Shown here piece after piece: positions 52,607 to 62,235 of a DNA stretch of 64,000 nucleotides. The translations under genes and the position numbers were made by a program. The DNA lies in contig NZ_JBMMUF010000003.1 of NCBI RefSeq assembly GCF_049257235.1, positions 124,001-188,000 on the forward strand, read 5' to 3'. Numbering within the stretch: the first letter of the stretch is position 1; every line of letters begins with the position of its first letter. Source of the stretch: Pseudoalteromonas sp049257235 (GTDB taxonomy: Bacteria; Pseudomonadota; Gammaproteobacteria; Enterobacterales; Alteromonadaceae). The notes beneath the pieces are model-generated. The model was given only the letters and a program-made list of their open reading frames with translations. It did no database searches and had not been told where the DNA came from.

Positions 52607-53830
52607 ATGGCAAAGCAGAAGGCAAACCAATTTGATACCTTTCAATGGATTGGTGTTAGCTCCCGGGGTAAAAAGTTAGAGGGCGAAATGAACGGGGCAA
52701 GTATAGCGCTTGTCAAAGCGCAGTTACGCAAACAAGGTATAACCCCCTCAAAGGTAAAGAAAAAACCCAAACCTCTATTCGGGGGAGGCCAAAAGCGTAT
52801 CACCGCCAAGGACATTTCTGTTTTAACAAGGCAGATAGCTACAATGCTATTGGCAGGTGTTTCGCTCGTTCAAGCAATTGATATGATTGCTGATGGTTCA
52901 GAAAACCCAGCCGTAAAAAATCTGCTGCATTCTATCGGTGAAGAAGTCAAGGCTGGTCATCCATTAAGTACGGCTCTACGAAAACACCCGAAGTACTTTG
53001 ACGATTTGTACTGTGACCTAGTAGCGTCAGGTGAGCAATCAGGGGCTCTCGACAGAATTTTTGACAGAATAGCTCTTTATAAAGAGAAAGCAGAAGCACT
53101 CAAATCAAAAATCAAAAAAGCCATGTTTTATCCGATAGCGGTTATTGTTGTAGCCGTCATTGTGACATCGATTTTGTTAATTTTCGTAGTCCCTCAATTC
53201 AAATCTATTTTCGATGGCTTTGGAGCTGAGCTGCCCGCATTTACCTTAATGGTTATTGGCATATCTGAGTTTATGCAAGCATATTGGTGGGTTGCGATGT
53301 TAGTAGCCGGAGTTGGTGGCTATGCTTTTGTTCAAGCGCGCAGGCGTAGCAAGGACTTTAGCGATAAAGTGGATGCTGCAATCCTAAAGCTACCGATCAT
53401 AGGGATGATTTTAAATAAGGCTGCCGTAGCTCGTTACGCACGAACCCTATCGACTACTTTTGCCGCTGGCGTCCCATTGGTGGATGCGCTTGATTCTGCA
53501 GCAGGAGCCTCGGGCAACGCTGTATACAGGGATGCGATACTCGAGATAAAAGTGGAAGTAAGCTCGGGTAACCCTATGAATTGGGCAATGCGTAACTCTA
53601 ATATATTCCCTGACATGGTAATACAAATGGTGGCTATCGGAGAAGAATCAGGTTCGCTGGATGATATGCTTGCGAAAGTAGCAACTATTTACGAACAAGA
53701 AGTTGATGATGCAGTCGATGGGCTATCCAGCTTACTAGAACCATTGATTATGGCAGTACTCGGAGTGTTAATCGGTGGTTTAATCATTGCCATGTACTTA
53801 CCTATTTTCCAATTAGGCTCAGTTGTTTAA
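52607..53830 (+). CDS. pilC: Type IV pilus inner-membrane platform protein PilC
   Basis: The 407-residue protein from the ATG at 52607 has two T2SS-F domains (about 75-195 and 280-400), each preceding membrane helices, and conserved RQIATMLLAGVSLVQAI and ARTLSTTFAAGVPLVDAL. It links the PilB motor to the pilus. The pilD start follows its stop directly. Confidence 0.95.
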   Translation: MAKQKANQFDTFQWIGVSSRGKKLEGEMNGASIALVKAQLRKQGITPSKVKKKPKPLFGGGQKRITAKDISVLTRQIATMLLAGVSLVQAIDMIADGSENPAVKNLLHSIGEEVKAGHPLSTALRKHPKYFDDLYCDLVASGEQSGALDRIFDRIALYKEKAEALKSKIKKAMFYPIAVIVVAVIVTSILLIFVVPQFKSIFDGFGAELPAFTLMVIGISEFMQAYWWVAMLVAGVGGYAFVQARRRSKDFSDKVDAAILKLPIIGMILNKAAVARYARTLSTTFAAGVPLVDALDSAAGASGNAVYRDAILEIKVEVSSGNPMNWAMRNSNIFPDMVIQMVAIGEESGSLDDMLAKVATIYEQEVDDAVDGLSSLLEPLIMAVLGVLIGGLIIAMYLPIFQLGSVV

Positions 53831-54721
53831 ATGTATTCTGAAGTACTCAATCTAATGCAATCTCAACCGTGGTTTTTTATAACCACGGTTTTTTTAGTAT
53901 CGCTCGCTATCGGCAGCTTTTTAAATGTGGTGATTTATCGCATTCCGAAAATAATGCAAAATCAGTGGCAAAGCGAGTGTCGATTACTACTAGCTGATGA
54001 ACTAGCTGATTCATCGCAGCCGCAACAAAGTGCACCTTTCAACCTCATCACCCCAAGTTCAACATGCCCAAAATGCAATACCAAGATTAAGCCTTGGCAC
54101 AACATACCTATACTTGGGTGGGTGTTTTTAGGCGGCAAATGCGCGTCGTGCAAGGCACCTATTTCAGTGCGCTATCCGGCTATTGAAGCGCTCACTGCAC
54201 TGATGAGTTTAGTGGTTGCTTGGCAACTTGGTGTCAGCGAACTGACCTTACTTTATATCGCCGTCACTTGGGCATTAGTGGCACTGACATTTATCGACAT
54301 TGACCACATGTTGCTCCCAGACCAAATAACACTGCCATTATTGTGGCTAGTGTTAATGGTAAGTGTGTTTGGTATTACCATTGAACCGAGCGAAGCACTT
54401 ATCGGTGCCGCAGTAGGTTATTTGAGTTTATGGAGTGTCTATTGGCTATTTAAGCTGGTGACTGGTAAAGAGGGTATGGGCTATGGCGATTTTAAACTCA
54501 TGGCAGTCTTTGGGGCGTTACTTGGCTGGCAAGCTTTACCCATGATAATCCTTCTCTCAAGTGTTGTTGGCGCCGTGTTGGGGATTACTCTTTTGACCAT
54601 TCAAGGCCGAGACAAAGCTACCCCTATTCCATTTGGACCGTATATCGCTATTGCTGGCTGGATAGCGATGCTGTGGGGGGAGCAAATTCAATCTGCATAT
54701 ATGAGTGCGGTTTTTGGCTAA
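53831..54721 (+). CDS. pilD: Prepilin peptidase and N-methyltransferase PilD
   Basis: The 296-residue membrane protein has the CxxC pairs CPKC...CASC of the methylase part and the two catalytic Asp motifs DIDHMLLPD and GYGDFKLM. It cleaves and methylates prepilin at the inner membrane, and also type II secretion pseudopilins. It overlaps coaE by 17 bases. Confidence 0.96.
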   Translation: MYSEVLNLMQSQPWFFITTVFLVSLAIGSFLNVVIYRIPKIMQNQWQSECRLLLADELADSSQPQQSAPFNLITPSSTCPKCNTKIKPWHNIPILGWVFLGGKCASCKAPISVRYPAIEALTALMSLVVAWQLGVSELTLLYIAVTWALVALTFIDIDHMLLPDQITLPLLWLVLMVSVFGITIEPSEALIGAAVGYLSLWSVYWLFKLVTGKEGMGYGDFKLMAVFGALLGWQALPMIILLSSVVGAVLGITLLTIQGRDKATPIPFGPYIAIAGWIAMLWGEQIQSAYMSAVFG

Positions 54722-55334
54722 GCACACTCCATGGATCCTTGGATTAACGGGTGGTATCGGCTCAGGTAAGTCGACAGCCAGCGCTTACCTTGCCAAACAG
54801 GGGATTGTTGTCGTCGACGCCGACAAAGTGGCTCGCCAAGTCGTTGAGCCAAACTCTGTGGGCTTGAATGCCATTGTAGCGCGTCACGGCGCTACAATTC
54901 TAAACACTGATGGCTCTTTGGAACGCGCAAAACTGCGTGACATTATTTTTAATGATGAACACGAAAAAGCATGGCTCAATGCCCTGCTTCACCCGTTGAT
55001 TAGACAGTCTATGCTCGCGCAACTCGCTCAGGCGACAGGCCCTTACGTTATACTTGAAGCGCCACTGCTGTTCGAAAACAATCTCACACAATATTGTAAT
55101 CGCACCCTGCTTATAGATATCCCAGAAAGTGTGCAAATCACGCGAACTTGCTCCCGAGATAAAACCACACCAGAGCAAGCTAGAGCAATTATTCAGTCTC
55201 AGTTAAGCCGTACCGAGAAGATAACACAAACAGATGATATGATTTGCAATATCGGCACTAAAGCCGACCTTAACGCCAAGTTATCACATTATCATAACTG
55301 TTATTTACGCTTAGCTAAGTTGCATTCTGGTTAA
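54705..55334 (+). CDS. coaE: Dephospho-CoA kinase CoaE
   Basis: The 209-residue protein has the P-loop GLTGGIGSGKST, VVDADKVARQVVEP and LEAPLLFENNL. It phosphorylates dephospho-CoA, the last step of coenzyme A synthesis. The start is a GTG inside pilD; an in-sequence ATG nearby is out of frame. CoaE after PilD is the usual order. Confidence 0.94.
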   Translation: MRFLAKHTPWILGLTGGIGSGKSTASAYLAKQGIVVVDADKVARQVVEPNSVGLNAIVARHGATILNTDGSLERAKLRDIIFNDEHEKAWLNALLHPLIRQSMLAQLAQATGPYVILEAPLLFENNLTQYCNRTLLIDIPESVQITRTCSRDKTTPEQARAIIQSQLSRTEKITQTDDMICNIGTKADLNAKLSHYHNCYLRLAKLHSG

Positions 55335-55424
55335 GATGGACAACAATAACGTTATACCCTGTAATAACTTAGTTTTTTAAAGCTTATTATGCTTACATTT
55401 TTATTTGTAATATAACGATACAGT

Positions 55425-57104
55425 ATGAACATCAACTCGCCGCTTATAAGGAAATTTATAACCTTAGGTCGTTTAGACAACGATAAGGTTAAACTCGAAC
55501 AAGATAGATGCCGCAGTGCTGCAGAGTTGATAGTGCGTTGCAGTAACATGAGCCACAATGAGTTGCTCACTCAGTGTGTTGAACTGTTTCGCGTTCCACA
55601 TTTTGATCTCAGTCAGTTCGATGAAACACGTATAGAAAGAAGCTTACTCAAAGAGCGCTTAATGCGCCGCCATCACGTTATTCCACTTGTCCAAAAAGGC
55701 AGTAAACTGGTGCTTGCGGTGTCAGACCCTACTGACTATGGCGCGTTGGAGAACTATGAATTCAGTACTGGGTTACAGTGCGACGTCGTGCTTGCCGACT
55801 ACCAATATATCGATAAATTAATTGATCGCCTGTTTGATGCTACACACGCTCTTGAGCTATCACAAAAAGACACAGAAGAACTAGCCGATTTACACAAAGA
55901 TGATGCAAAAGTCCCTGAGGACGACTCGCAATATTCTGATGATGACGCCCCCATCATCGTCTACATCAATAAAATATTGCGTGATGCAATAAACCGGCAT
56001 GCCTCAGACTTACACTTCGAACCCTACGATGGTGAATACCGTATCCGCTTTAGGGTTGACGGAGTGCTTCATGAAATGGCGCATCCGCCTTGGGCCCTCG
56101 CAAGTCGACTTGCGGCGCGTATCAAGGTAATGGCCAAACTAGATATCTCAGAAAAGCGCAAGCCGCAAGATGGTCGCATCAAACTTTCTTTGTCGCAAAG
56201 GCACCAAGTTGACTTTCGTGTGAGTACCCTACCCACCTTGTGGGGCGAGAAAATCGTAATGCGTATTCTCGACTCCTCAGATGTCAAACTGGGTATCGAC
56301 GCGCTGGGCTATGAAGAAGATCAAAAGAAAAAATACCTGCATGCTCTAGCTCAGCCTCATGGCATGATCTTAGTCACAGGGCCAACGGGCTCGGGTAAAA
56401 CCGTTTCTTTGTACACAGGTTTAAGCATACTGAATACCGCCGAACGTAACATTTCTACTGCAGAAGACCCAGTCGAAATCAACGTTAAAGGGATTAACCA
56501 AGTACAAATTAACCCTAAAGCGGATCTGACATTTGCAAACGCGCTCAGGGCATTCCTGCGCCAAGATCCCGATGTCGTTATGGTAGGTGAGATTCGTGAC
56601 TTAGAAACCGCTGAAATTGCTATTAAAGCAGCGCAAACGGGTCACCTAGTCATGTCTACCCTGCACACGAATTCAGCCCCTGAAACGTTAACTCGTCTTC
56701 TCAATATGGGTGTACCATCGTACAACGTGGCCAGCTCTGTATCCTTGATTATTGCTCAGCGCCTAGCCCGTAAACTGTGTAAGCACTGTAAAACCCCTGA
56801 TGAACTACCAAAAGACGAGTTGTTGAATCAAGGTTTTACCGAAGAGCAGGTCAATAACATCAAGCTCTTCAAAGCGGTAGGCTGTGATGAGTGTACAGAT
56901 GGCTTTAAAGGGCGTACCGGCTTATATGAAGTGATGGAAATCACCCCAACTCTATCGCAAGCCATTATGGATGGCGCTAACTCACTCGAATTAGCAGCAT
57001 TGGCGAAAAAAGATGGTTACCAGACTATTCGTGAGTCCGGTCTACATAAAGTCGCCGAAGGTGTCACCTCACTAACTGAAGTGAATCGTGTCACACAAAG
57101 CTAG
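55425..57104 (+). CDS. Type IV pilus assembly ATPase PilB (second copy)
   Basis: The 559-residue protein has the same architecture as the first PilB: MshEN N-terminus, Walker A GPTGSGKTVSLYTG, AEDPVEINVKGINQ, VVMVGEIRDLETAE and a tetracysteine motif CKHC...CDEC. The ATPase half is highly similar to the first copy, whereas the N-terminal 150 residues and the linker (about 150-175) differ clearly. All catalytic motifs are intact, so both should be active. It sits where zapD usually lies between coaE and yacG; no zapD was found. Confidence 0.92.
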   Translation: MNINSPLIRKFITLGRLDNDKVKLEQDRCRSAAELIVRCSNMSHNELLTQCVELFRVPHFDLSQFDETRIERSLLKERLMRRHHVIPLVQKGSKLVLAVSDPTDYGALENYEFSTGLQCDVVLADYQYIDKLIDRLFDATHALELSQKDTEELADLHKDDAKVPEDDSQYSDDDAPIIVYINKILRDAINRHASDLHFEPYDGEYRIRFRVDGVLHEMAHPPWALASRLAARIKVMAKLDISEKRKPQDGRIKLSLSQRHQVDFRVSTLPTLWGEKIVMRILDSSDVKLGIDALGYEEDQKKKYLHALAQPHGMILVTGPTGSGKTVSLYTGLSILNTAERNISTAEDPVEINVKGINQVQINPKADLTFANALRAFLRQDPDVVMVGEIRDLETAEIAIKAAQTGHLVMSTLHTNSAPETLTRLLNMGVPSYNVASSVSLIIAQRLARKLCKHCKTPDELPKDELLNQGFTEEQVNNIKLFKAVGCDECTDGFKGRTGLYEVMEITPTLSQAIMDGANSLELAALAKKDGYQTIRESGLHKVAEGVTSLTEVNRVTQS

Positions 57105-57169
57105 CTTTAATTTAGCGAGGGGGTTCGTTAAACTGACACCCTCGTTTTCGCCATATAGAGACAGTAACA

Positions 57170-57409
57170 ATGCCAACAACGGTGAACTGCCCCACATGTG
57201 AAAAACCGGTGCTCTGGGGTGAGCAAAGTCCACATAGACCTTTTTGTTCCAAGCGTTGCCAACTTATTGATTTAGGAGAATGGTCTGATGAATCCAATAC
57301 CATTTCCTCGCCTATCAGCACAGAACAAAAACACGGTGATGCACAAGCCTTAATAGAAGACATTGAAGCAATGCTTGCAAAAAATGATGATAGTTTCTTT
57401 AAGGAATAG
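57170..57409 (+). CDS. yacG: DNA gyrase inhibitor YacG
   Basis: The 79-residue protein has the four-Cys zinc finger CPTC...CSKRC and the conserved RPFCSKRCQLIDLGEW. YacG inhibits DNA gyrase in E. coli. It is slightly longer than the usual 65 residues, with an acidic C-terminal helix. It is the last gene of the pil-coaE unit. Confidence 0.93.
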   Translation: MPTTVNCPTCEKPVLWGEQSPHRPFCSKRCQLIDLGEWSDESNTISSPISTEQKHGDAQALIEDIEAMLAKNDDSFFKE

Positions 57410-57410
57410 C

Positions 57411-57440
57411 AAAAAGGCGTAAGTGGTTTACGCCTTTTTT
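57411..57440. terminator. Bidirectional terminator after yacG
   Basis: AAAAAGGCGTAA (57411-57422) pairs with TTACGCC plus T run (57428-57440). It serves yacG and the convergent yggN-like gene. Confidence 0.92.
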
Positions 57441-57445
57441 AGTGC

Positions 57446-58234
57446 TTAGTTTTGCTTAATCTTAACTAAGTCGAAGTCTGCCAATTCTGGCACGATTTTT
57501 TGCAACCTAGACTCTGTGCTGTCCAATGAATTAAGGCAGTTGCAGTACTCTTGTGATTTTTGCGTGAGCTGTTGTGCTTTCTTTTGCAGCGACTTATCAA
57601 TTTCAGCGGTGATAATTTGCATCCGCTCTCCCATGTCACTAATGCGCTCTTCAATATTGCCCTCACGGGATTCCAGCGCATCGCCTAGGGTAACGAGCAT
57701 GGCACCGAGCGACCCTTGTATGGCTGTATGCATCTTTTTCGATACTTCTTGGGTGAAAAAGTCGTCTAACTTGGATAAAGACTGAGGCGCTATATAGAAA
57801 AAATCATCACCGCGCTTGAACTTATCACGCAACGCTCTTTCTACATACTGTAACTGCTCTCTGAGCACTTCAGGTTCTTTATCAGAAAGCCCTGTCACTA
57901 CATCCTCTATCGCACTTAAACCCAGGTTCACGCCATCAGTGGCAAGTTCAACAAGCTCTGGCACCGTGCTTCGGATCATTTGCTCATATTGCCCAAGCAC
58001 TTCCATCTCTTGCGCATTAAGTTCAATCCACTGACCACGCACCAGCAGCTGGTTGCCCTGATTTATTTGTACTCTAGTTTGGTTGTTATCAACGATACGT
58101 ATGGTATCTGAGGTAATAATAAGCCCGTGAGTAAGCTCCACATCGCAATGGCCTTGCTCCGACACCTCAGCACTTACTGGCACGCTCAAAAGCGTACAGA
58201 CCCCAAGAGAGACAATCCAACGATGCAATTTCAT
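57446..58234 (-). CDS. yggN: YggN-family (DUF2884) periplasmic protein
   Basis: The 262-residue protein has a signal peptide ending VSA, then the DUF2884 pattern CDVELTHGLIITSDTIRIVD and a long helical body; the segment GQWIELNAQEMEVLGQYEQM resembles YggN. It has Cys pairs near CNCLNS. Function unknown. It is 64 bases after a lipoprotein gene on the same strand. Confidence 0.8.
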   Translation of the reverse strand: MKLHRWIVSLGVCTLLSVPVSAEVSEQGHCDVELTHGLIITSDTIRIVDNNQTRVQINQGNQLLVRGQWIELNAQEMEVLGQYEQMIRSTVPELVELATDGVNLGLSAIEDVVTGLSDKEPEVLREQLQYVERALRDKFKRGDDFFYIAPQSLSKLDDFFTQEVSKKMHTAIQGSLGAMLVTLGDALESREGNIEERISDMGERMQIITAEIDKSLQKKAQQLTQKSQEYCNCLNSLDSTESRLQKIVPELADFDLVKIKQN

Positions 58235-58298
58235 AATTCACCTCAATTTAACTGCGGCACAGATTATCAAAAGGCCACCCAGATGCAAATAATTACCG

Positions 58299-58802
58299 TT
58301 AGATGGCACGCTGTAAGTACTCATACACTACCGCTGCATGAGCACGCACTTCGTTTAACTCTTTTTGCGCCAATGCAGGGTTAGTCTGTAAGTTACTGTG
58401 GATATGTAATGGATGGAACACCAACTCTTTAATGTGAAAGCAAATCGGGGCATCAAAATCAGGCAGTGCTTGCTCTTCAAGATAGCCTGTTTGCAGTTGG
58501 CTTGTTGACGCCTCACGAAGCATGGGTGCACTTTTAGCGATGGTCGATAAATAGCTGTCACATAAGTTTCGCTCCTCAAGGACCTGCCCGACCAATACCT
58601 GCCCCAGGTTATATAACTGGTCTAATTGTTGCGCTGAAAGGGAGCTGTGTATACCGAGCTTACTCGCAGTGAGTAGTTCATCTACTTGCTGTTGATAAGC
58701 CAAAATGACGCTGCGTGCATCATGGCGAGTATTAAGTCCGTCGGCATTGCCACCGCAACCGCTGATCACTATCAAAATAATGACCATGACAACAAACTTC
58801 AT
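58299..58802 (-). CDS. Hypothetical lipoprotein
   Basis: The 167-residue protein begins MKFVVMVIILIVISGCGG, a lipoprotein signal with lipobox ISGC (Cys16). The mature part is helical with LTASKLGIHSSLSAQQLDQLYNL-like heptads. Gly at +2 and Gly at +3 favour the outer membrane. No family is recognised. It probably is cotranscribed with the yggN-like gene. Confidence 0.75.
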   Translation of the reverse strand: MKFVVMVIILIVISGCGGNADGLNTRHDARSVILAYQQQVDELLTASKLGIHSSLSAQQLDQLYNLGQVLVGQVLEERNLCDSYLSTIAKSAPMLREASTSQLQTGYLEEQALPDFDAPICFHIKELVFHPLHIHSNLQTNPALAQKELNEVRAHAAVVYEYLQRAI

Positions 58803-58872
58803 ACGAATACCCTATGTTGATATTGAGATAGCCTACCAATCAACGTAAATAGTGGATTGGTATTAGTCACAA

Positions 58873-58896
58873 AAATGCCGCTAAAAAGCGGCATTT
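58873..58896 (-). terminator. Intrinsic terminator after secF
   Basis: AAATGCCGCT (58873-58882) pairs with AGCGGCATTT (58887-58896), and on the minus strand is followed by TTTG. It lies about 90 bases after the secF stop. Confidence 0.8.
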
Positions 58897-58986
58897 GTTA
58901 GTAAAGTGGTAGTATACCAGTCGCTGCAAACCTTGCCTATCTCCTAAATCGGAGATACCAACATGTGCGCGAAGCGCTACAACAGG

Positions 58987-59931
58987 TTAGGGCATTGCGT
59001 CTAACTCAGCGCCTTCTTTTTCCACTTCAACAGGGATCAAATCTTCTTTGCTTACACCCAGTGCCACTGCAACAGAGCTTGCAACATACACTGATGAATA
59101 AGTACCGATGAATACACCGAATAGCAATGCAGTTGCAAAGCCATGAATTGTTTGACCACCCCATACGAACAGCGCAATCAACACCAAAATAGTGGTAATT
59201 GATGTAACCAATGTACGGTTCAATGTTTGTGTCAGTGAAATATCAATAATCTCTAAGGTATCGTCGATACGTACTTTACGGAAGTTCTCACGAATACGGT
59301 CAGACACTACGATAGTATCGTTGAGTGAGTAACCTATTACCGCCAGTATTGCAGCCAAAATGGTTAAGTCGAACTCGAGGCCAAGCAATGAGAATAATCC
59401 CATCGTCAGCACCACATCGTGGAAAAGTGCGAACACTGCACCCAATGCAAAGCGCCATTCAAAACGCATTGCAACGTACAGCAAGATACAGATAAGAGCC
59501 GTCAACATGGCAAGGCCACCCTGCTCTTTTAAATCTTCACCCACGCTTGGACCCACAAACTCGATGCGGCGCATCTGTGCATCTGCATCGGCCTGTTTCA
59601 GTGCGCTCATTACTTGGTTACCGATAACTTCCGCTTTAACCCCTTCACCTTGAGGAGGTAAACGCACAAGTACGTCTTTACTCGAACCAAACAATTGCAC
59701 CGAGGCTTCAGCAAAACCATTTTCAGCTAGCACTTTACGTACATTACTCAGATCAGCTGGTTGCGAAAAACCAACTTCTACCGCTGTACCACCTGTGAAA
59801 TCAAGACCAAAGTTTAGGCCTTTAACGAAAAACGACGCAACAGAAGCAAGGATCAGCAAAATGGAAAAACCCATCGCTAACTTGCGTGCTTTCATAAATG
59901 GCAATGTGCCTTTTACTTGTAATAATTGCAT
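58987..59931 (-). CDS. secF: Protein translocase subunit SecF
   Basis: The 314-residue membrane protein has six helices and the SecF signature GLDFTGGTAVEV followed by RIEFVGPSVGEDL and YSLNDTIVVSDRIREN. With SecD it uses the proton gradient to pull secreted proteins across the inner membrane. It lies twelve bases after secD. Confidence 0.96.
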   Translation of the reverse strand: MQLLQVKGTLPFMKARKLAMGFSILLILASVASFFVKGLNFGLDFTGGTAVEVGFSQPADLSNVRKVLAENGFAEASVQLFGSSKDVLVRLPPQGEGVKAEVIGNQVMSALKQADADAQMRRIEFVGPSVGEDLKEQGGLAMLTALICILLYVAMRFEWRFALGAVFALFHDVVLTMGLFSLLGLEFDLTILAAILAVIGYSLNDTIVVSDRIRENFRKVRIDDTLEIIDISLTQTLNRTLVTSITTILVLIALFVWGGQTIHGFATALLFGVFIGTYSSVYVASSVAVALGVSKEDLIPVEVEKEGAELDAMP

Positions 59932-59943
59932 GCTTGTTTGCTC

Positions 59944-61803
59944 CTAGATAGACAACTTATCAATGCGTCTACCACCGACGAATAAGTTAATTACTGCGCG
60001 TGTGCCGATGATGGCTGTAAACATTGATGTCAAAATACCAATCGCAAGTGTTACTGCGAAGCCAGCAATTGGTCCTGTACCTACCGCAAACAGGATAACC
60101 GCTGCAATTAAGGTGGTGATGTTAGCATCGAAGATGGTGCTAAATGCACTGTCATAGCCAAAGTGAATAGCCTGTTGCGGACTGCGTCCGTCAGCTAGCT
60201 CTTCACGAATACGCTCAAAGATCAGCACGTTCGCGTCAACCGCCATACCTACTGTCAATACGATACCAGCAATACCTGGAAGGGTCAGTGCTGCCCCTGG
60301 GATCATCGACATGACACCTACGATCATTACAAGGTTTCCAGCCAGTGCAAGATTCGCAACTAGACCAAAGCCCTTGTAATACATCAACATAAACGCAAGT
60401 ACAAAAGCAAAACCAAGTACAACAGCTGTCATACCCGCTTCGATATTCTCTTGACCAAGACTTGGCCCCACGGTGCGCTCTTCAACAATTTGAATCGGCG
60501 CTACAAGCGCACCAGCGCGCAACAGCAAGCTTAGGTTATGCGCTTCTGCTGGGCTATCAAGACCTGTAATACGGAAACTACGGTTCAAACGAGCCTGAAT
60601 AGTCGCAACGTTAATCACTTCTTCCACCTTGATAGGTGGTAATGCTTTACCGTTTTCATCGACCTTGCCTGAAGGCTTATATTCGATGAATACGGTCGCC
60701 ATTGGCTTACCAATAGCTCGCTTAGTAAAGGCATCCATCTTCGCGCCGCCTTTGGCATCAAGAGAGATGTTTACCTGAGGACGCTGATATTCATCCATAC
60801 TCGATTGCGCACCAGTGATATGGCTACCTTCAAGGATCACGCGCTTTTTAAGCACGACTGGACGACCGGTGCGGTCCATGATCACTTCAGTACCAGGAGG
60901 TACGCGACCTTGCATTGCCAAACCAGGATCTGCATCTTGGTCCACTTCACGAAACTCAAGTGTTGCCGTCGCACCGAGGATTTCCTTTGCGCGCGCGGTA
61001 TCTTGTACACCCGGAAGTTGAACGATAATGCGTTCAGCACCTTGGCGCTGCACATTTGGCTCTGCCACACCGATTTGGTTAATACGGTTACGAATAATGG
61101 TTTCGTTTTGCTTAATCGCGTAATCGCGTAACTCTTTGATACGCAACTCACTCATAGCCACAACAAAACCGCTGTCGTTGTTGCTGTCATCGCTGAACAA
61201 GTAATTAGGGTAACGACCCTGCAAAAACTTCTCAGCGGCATCTTTGTCTTCTTCGCTGCGCATTACAACTTGCACTGAGTCGCTACCTGCAACACGGCGA
61301 ATTGTGCGATAACGTAGTTTCTCTTCACGCAAATCAGAGCGGAAATCTTGCTCCATTTGGTTCAGTGCATTGTCCATCGCGGTCACCATGTCTACTTCCA
61401 TGGTGAAATGCACACCACCACTTAAGTCAAGACCCAGCTTCATCGGATTACCACCAATAGCCTTTAACCACTGTGGTTGAGCAGGCGCCATGTTAATCGC
61501 AGAGATGTAGTCTTCACTTAAGTTGTCGCGCAAAACATCCTGAGCTTTTAATTGTTGTTCTACATTTTTGAAGCGTACCAGGATTTGACCATCTTCGAAC
61601 TTACTCGATTTGGTCTCGATATTATTTTCTGACAGGATTGTATTTACTGAATCCAATGCGCTTAGTGTTGCGTCAGCACCTTTAGCCCCTGTTACTTGAA
61701 TAGCAGGGTCTCGGCCGTAGATGTTAGGGGTAGCGTACAGCACCCCTACAGCAAGCACTAAAAGCACGAGTAAATACTTCCATAAAGGATACTTATTTAA
61801 CAC
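59944..61803 (-). CDS. secD: Protein translocase subunit SecD
   Basis: The 619-residue protein has an N-terminal helix, a large periplasmic P1 domain, GLDLSGGVHFTMEVD and the C-terminal six-helix part with AVDANVLIFERIREEL and GTGPIAGFAVTLAIGIL. The length matches the gammaproteobacterial form. It partners SecF. Confidence 0.97.
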   Translation of the reverse strand: MLNKYPLWKYLLVLLVLAVGVLYATPNIYGRDPAIQVTGAKGADATLSALDSVNTILSENNIETKSSKFEDGQILVRFKNVEQQLKAQDVLRDNLSEDYISAINMAPAQPQWLKAIGGNPMKLGLDLSGGVHFTMEVDMVTAMDNALNQMEQDFRSDLREEKLRYRTIRRVAGSDSVQVVMRSEEDKDAAEKFLQGRYPNYLFSDDSNNDSGFVVAMSELRIKELRDYAIKQNETIIRNRINQIGVAEPNVQRQGAERIIVQLPGVQDTARAKEILGATATLEFREVDQDADPGLAMQGRVPPGTEVIMDRTGRPVVLKKRVILEGSHITGAQSSMDEYQRPQVNISLDAKGGAKMDAFTKRAIGKPMATVFIEYKPSGKVDENGKALPPIKVEEVINVATIQARLNRSFRITGLDSPAEAHNLSLLLRAGALVAPIQIVEERTVGPSLGQENIEAGMTAVVLGFAFVLAFMLMYYKGFGLVANLALAGNLVMIVGVMSMIPGAALTLPGIAGIVLTVGMAVDANVLIFERIREELADGRSPQQAIHFGYDSAFSTIFDANITTLIAAVILFAVGTGPIAGFAVTLAIGILTSMFTAIIGTRAVINLFVGGRRIDKLSI

Positions 61804-61816
61804 GTAGCTTTCCTTT

Positions 61817-62155
61817 TTATAGTGACTTCATTGTGCCTTTAGGTAGCACGGCTGAAATAGATGCTTTTTGCACAGTAACTTCAGCTTGGTCGTTCAACGC
61901 GACCATTACGAAGTCTTTGTCTTCAGCAACTTTCGTGATTTTGCCGATTAAACCACCTTGTGTAAGCACTTCGTCACCTTTGGCAAGTGCACCCATTAGC
62001 TCACGGTGTTCTTTTACACGCTTTGCCTGTGGACGGTAGATTAGGAAGTAAAAAACAAGGCCGAAAATCGCTAACATGATTAGCATTTCGTAACCACCAC
62101 CAGCTGGTGCTGCACCTGCTGTGCTCGCATGAGCGTTTGCAATAAATAAACTCAT
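61817..62155 (-). CDS. yajC: Sec translocon accessory protein YajC
   Basis: The 112-residue protein has one membrane helix (LIMLAIFGLVFYFLIYRPQ) and the conserved RPQAKRVKEHRELMGALAKGDEVLTQGG-type cytoplasmic part. It associates with SecDF. It lies 13 bases before secD. Confidence 0.96.
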   Translation of the reverse strand: MSLFIANAHASTAGAAPAGGGYEMLIMLAIFGLVFYFLIYRPQAKRVKEHRELMGALAKGDEVLTQGGLIGKITKVAEDKDFVMVALNDQAEVTVQKASISAVLPKGTMKSL

Positions 62156-62210
62156 CAGGTTTTCCCCTTAACTAAGTAACTATTAATTTTAATGTCTTAA
62201 TTTACACGCA

Positions 62211-62230
62211 AGCCCGCACAAAGGCGGGCT
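62211..62230 (-). terminator. Hairpin between tgt and yajC
   Basis: AGCCCGC (62211-62217) pairs with GCGGGCT (62224-62230). On the minus strand it is followed by TTGCG only, so it is a weak terminator or a processing hairpin between tgt and the yajC-secDF unit. Confidence 0.5.
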
Positions 62231-62235
62231 CACAG

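Noticed and set aside
55335..57169. zapD expected between coaE and yacG
   Set aside because: The space is filled by the second pilB; no ZapD-like sequence was found in any frame.
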